Of a DNA stretch of 64,000 nt, positions 63,238 through 64,000 are shown one piece after another (the first letter of the stretch is position 1; every line of letters starts with the position of its first letter). Under the pieces are notes generated by a model. That model was not told where the DNA came from, did no database searches, and saw only the letters and a program-made list of their open reading frames with translations. The DNA comes from Phycisphaerales bacterium (GTDB lineage: Bacteria; Planctomycetota; Phycisphaerae; Phycisphaerales; UBA1924), in the NCBI GenBank assembly GCA_029260345.1, contig JAJDDK010000006.1, positions 310,001 through 374,000 of the forward strand, read 5' to 3'. The translations under genes and the position numbers were made by a program.

Positions 63238-64000
63238 CTATAAAACCTTGAGCGCGGCCAAAATTGCCTGGAGTGTCTGCTTTGCGTCTCCAAACACCAT
63301 GAGCGTGCGGTCGCCGAAGAACAGTTCGTTGTCCACCCCGGCATACCCGGCGCCAAGCGACCGCTTCAAAACAAAGCACGTGCCGGCCTTGTCCACGTCA
63401 AGGATCGGCATTCCGAAAATAGGACTGCTTTGATCGTGCCGCGCCGCGGGGTTCACGACATCGTTGGCGCCAATCACCATCGCGACATCGCATGTGTCAA
63501 TCTCTGAATTGGCCTGATCGAGATCGAGAAGTTGTTCATATGGAATGTCGGCTTCAGCGAGCAGCACATTCATATGTCCCGGCATGCGTCCGGCAACGGG
63601 ATGCACGCCGTACATCACCGTGACGCCGCGCTCCTGCAGCGCATCAGCGAGTTCACGCACGGCGTGCTGTGCTTGCGCCACCGCCATGCCATAACCGGGA
63701 ACGATCATCAGGCGCTGAGCCGCATCAAGAATAATCGCGGCGTCATCCGCATCCGCCGACTTCACCGTCTTGCCTTCAACCGAAACACCAGCGCTGCCCG
63801 TCGAATCCGCCGTGCCGACGCCCGCAAACAACACGTTCGCAAGCGACCGGTTCATCGCCTTGCACATGATCGCAGTTAGGATGAGACCGGAAGCGCCGAC
63901 CAACGCGCCGCTGACAATGAGCGCTTTGTTGTAATCCACCACAAATCCCGCCGCGGCTGCCGCCAGTCCGGAATAGCTATTCAGCAGCGACACCATCACC
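63238..64000 (-). CDS. pntB: NAD(P) transhydrogenase beta subunit (5' part outside window)
   Basis: This is the C-terminal ~254 residues of PntB, the proton-pumping transhydrogenase subunit that binds NADP(H). Visible are the last membrane helices (LLNSYSGLAAAAAGFVVDYN, ALIVSGALVGASGLILTAIM) and then the complete NADP-binding domain. That domain has MIVPGYGMAVAQAQHAVREL, VMYGVHPVAGRMPGHMNVLL, VAMVIGANDVVNPAARHD and SLGAGYAGVDNELFF. The frame runs off the right end. pntA would be expected just outside the window. Confidence 0.93.
   Translation of the reverse strand, partial: VMVSLLNSYSGLAAAAAGFVVDYNKALIVSGALVGASGLILTAIMCKAMNRSLANVLFAGVGTADSTGSAGVSVEGKTVKSADADDAAIILDAAQRLMIVPGYGMAVAQAQHAVRELADALQERGVTVMYGVHPVAGRMPGHMNVLLAEADIPYEQLLDLDQANSEIDTCDVAMVIGANDVVNPAARHDQSSPIFGMPILDVDKAGTCFVLKRSLGAGYAGVDNELFFGDRTLMVFGDAKQTLQAILAALKVL

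Noticed and set aside
1-64000. CRISPR array
   Set aside because: No regularly spaced direct repeats with unique spacers were seen; the repeats found are palindromes, protein repeats or the att-like pair.
1-64000. Cellulosome interpretation of the dockerin-like tags
   Set aside because: No cohesin or glycoside hydrolase domains are visible on the tagged proteins; the bodies are VCBS, Ig-like or unknown.

Overview
The window is chromosomal DNA of a GC-rich, Gram-negative bacterium, most likely a planctomycete of the Phycisphaerae type. The clues are secreted proteins ending in dockerin-like tags (NGxDLAxLLANWGP), a choice-of-anchor-A protein with a PEP-CTERM-like tail, a membrane protein ending in a planctomycete-style CPxCGY...CPECG ribbon, many ECF-like and two-component regulators, a KDO gene (kdsB, so probably LPS) and interspersed palindromic repeats. 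This placement is inference from protein style; there is no rRNA or other phylogenetic marker to confirm it.

Layout. 1-6.5 kb: secreted and surface genes (Ig-like/dockerin protein, choice-of-anchor-A protein, frameshifted VCBS/dockerin protein) with a cation efflux pump between them. 6.5-8.2 kb: tRNA-Arg, an MFS-type transporter and a possible ~190-nt small RNA with its own promoter and terminator. 8.2-13.6 kb: a minus-strand operon valS > metalloprotease-like lipoprotein > metallophosphoesterase > thpR, each junction a 4-nt ATGA overlap. 13.6-16.7 kb: TPR protein, queE, an alpha/beta hydrolase and queD (7-deazaguanine synthesis). 17.7-23.8 kb: a regulatory block with an ECF sigma/membrane protein/coiled-coil operon, a divergent sigma-like protein carrying a C-terminal membrane anchor, and a histidine kinase with a REC-XRE regulator. 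23.8-28.4 kb: def-fmt, a TPR protein, kdsB. 28.4-35.2 kb: M1 aminopeptidase with a HEAT-like tail, a long divergent pyrG, a UPF0316 protein, an SRPBCC protein and an AsmA-like protein. 35.4-43.3 kb: two giant tandem paralogous secreted dockerin proteins. 43.6-46.8 kb: a FixL/FixJ-like pair. 47-53.7 kb: small enzymes, an AraC/GyrI-like regulator, a decayed serine hydrolase, tRNA-Pro and a DUF1579 protein. 53.9-57.3 kb: pyrC, rpsB, tsf. 57.4-64 kb: sulfotransferase, tRNA-Gly with a 2.3-kb island, a dockerin protein and the 3' part of pntB.

The most interesting locus is the tRNA-Gly(TCC) gene at 58805-58876. A perfect 45-bp copy of its 3' end lies at 61129-61173, with the displaced tRNA terminator just beyond. 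The 2.3 kb between looks like a small integrated island. Its only sizeable gene (59996-61006) encodes a protein with a HEPN-like R-x4-H motif, a hallmark of RNase effectors in defence and toxin systems. No intact integrase is present; a short minus-strand reading frame vaguely resembles the end of a serine recombinase.

All functions are assigned by reading motifs by eye; no database search was possible.
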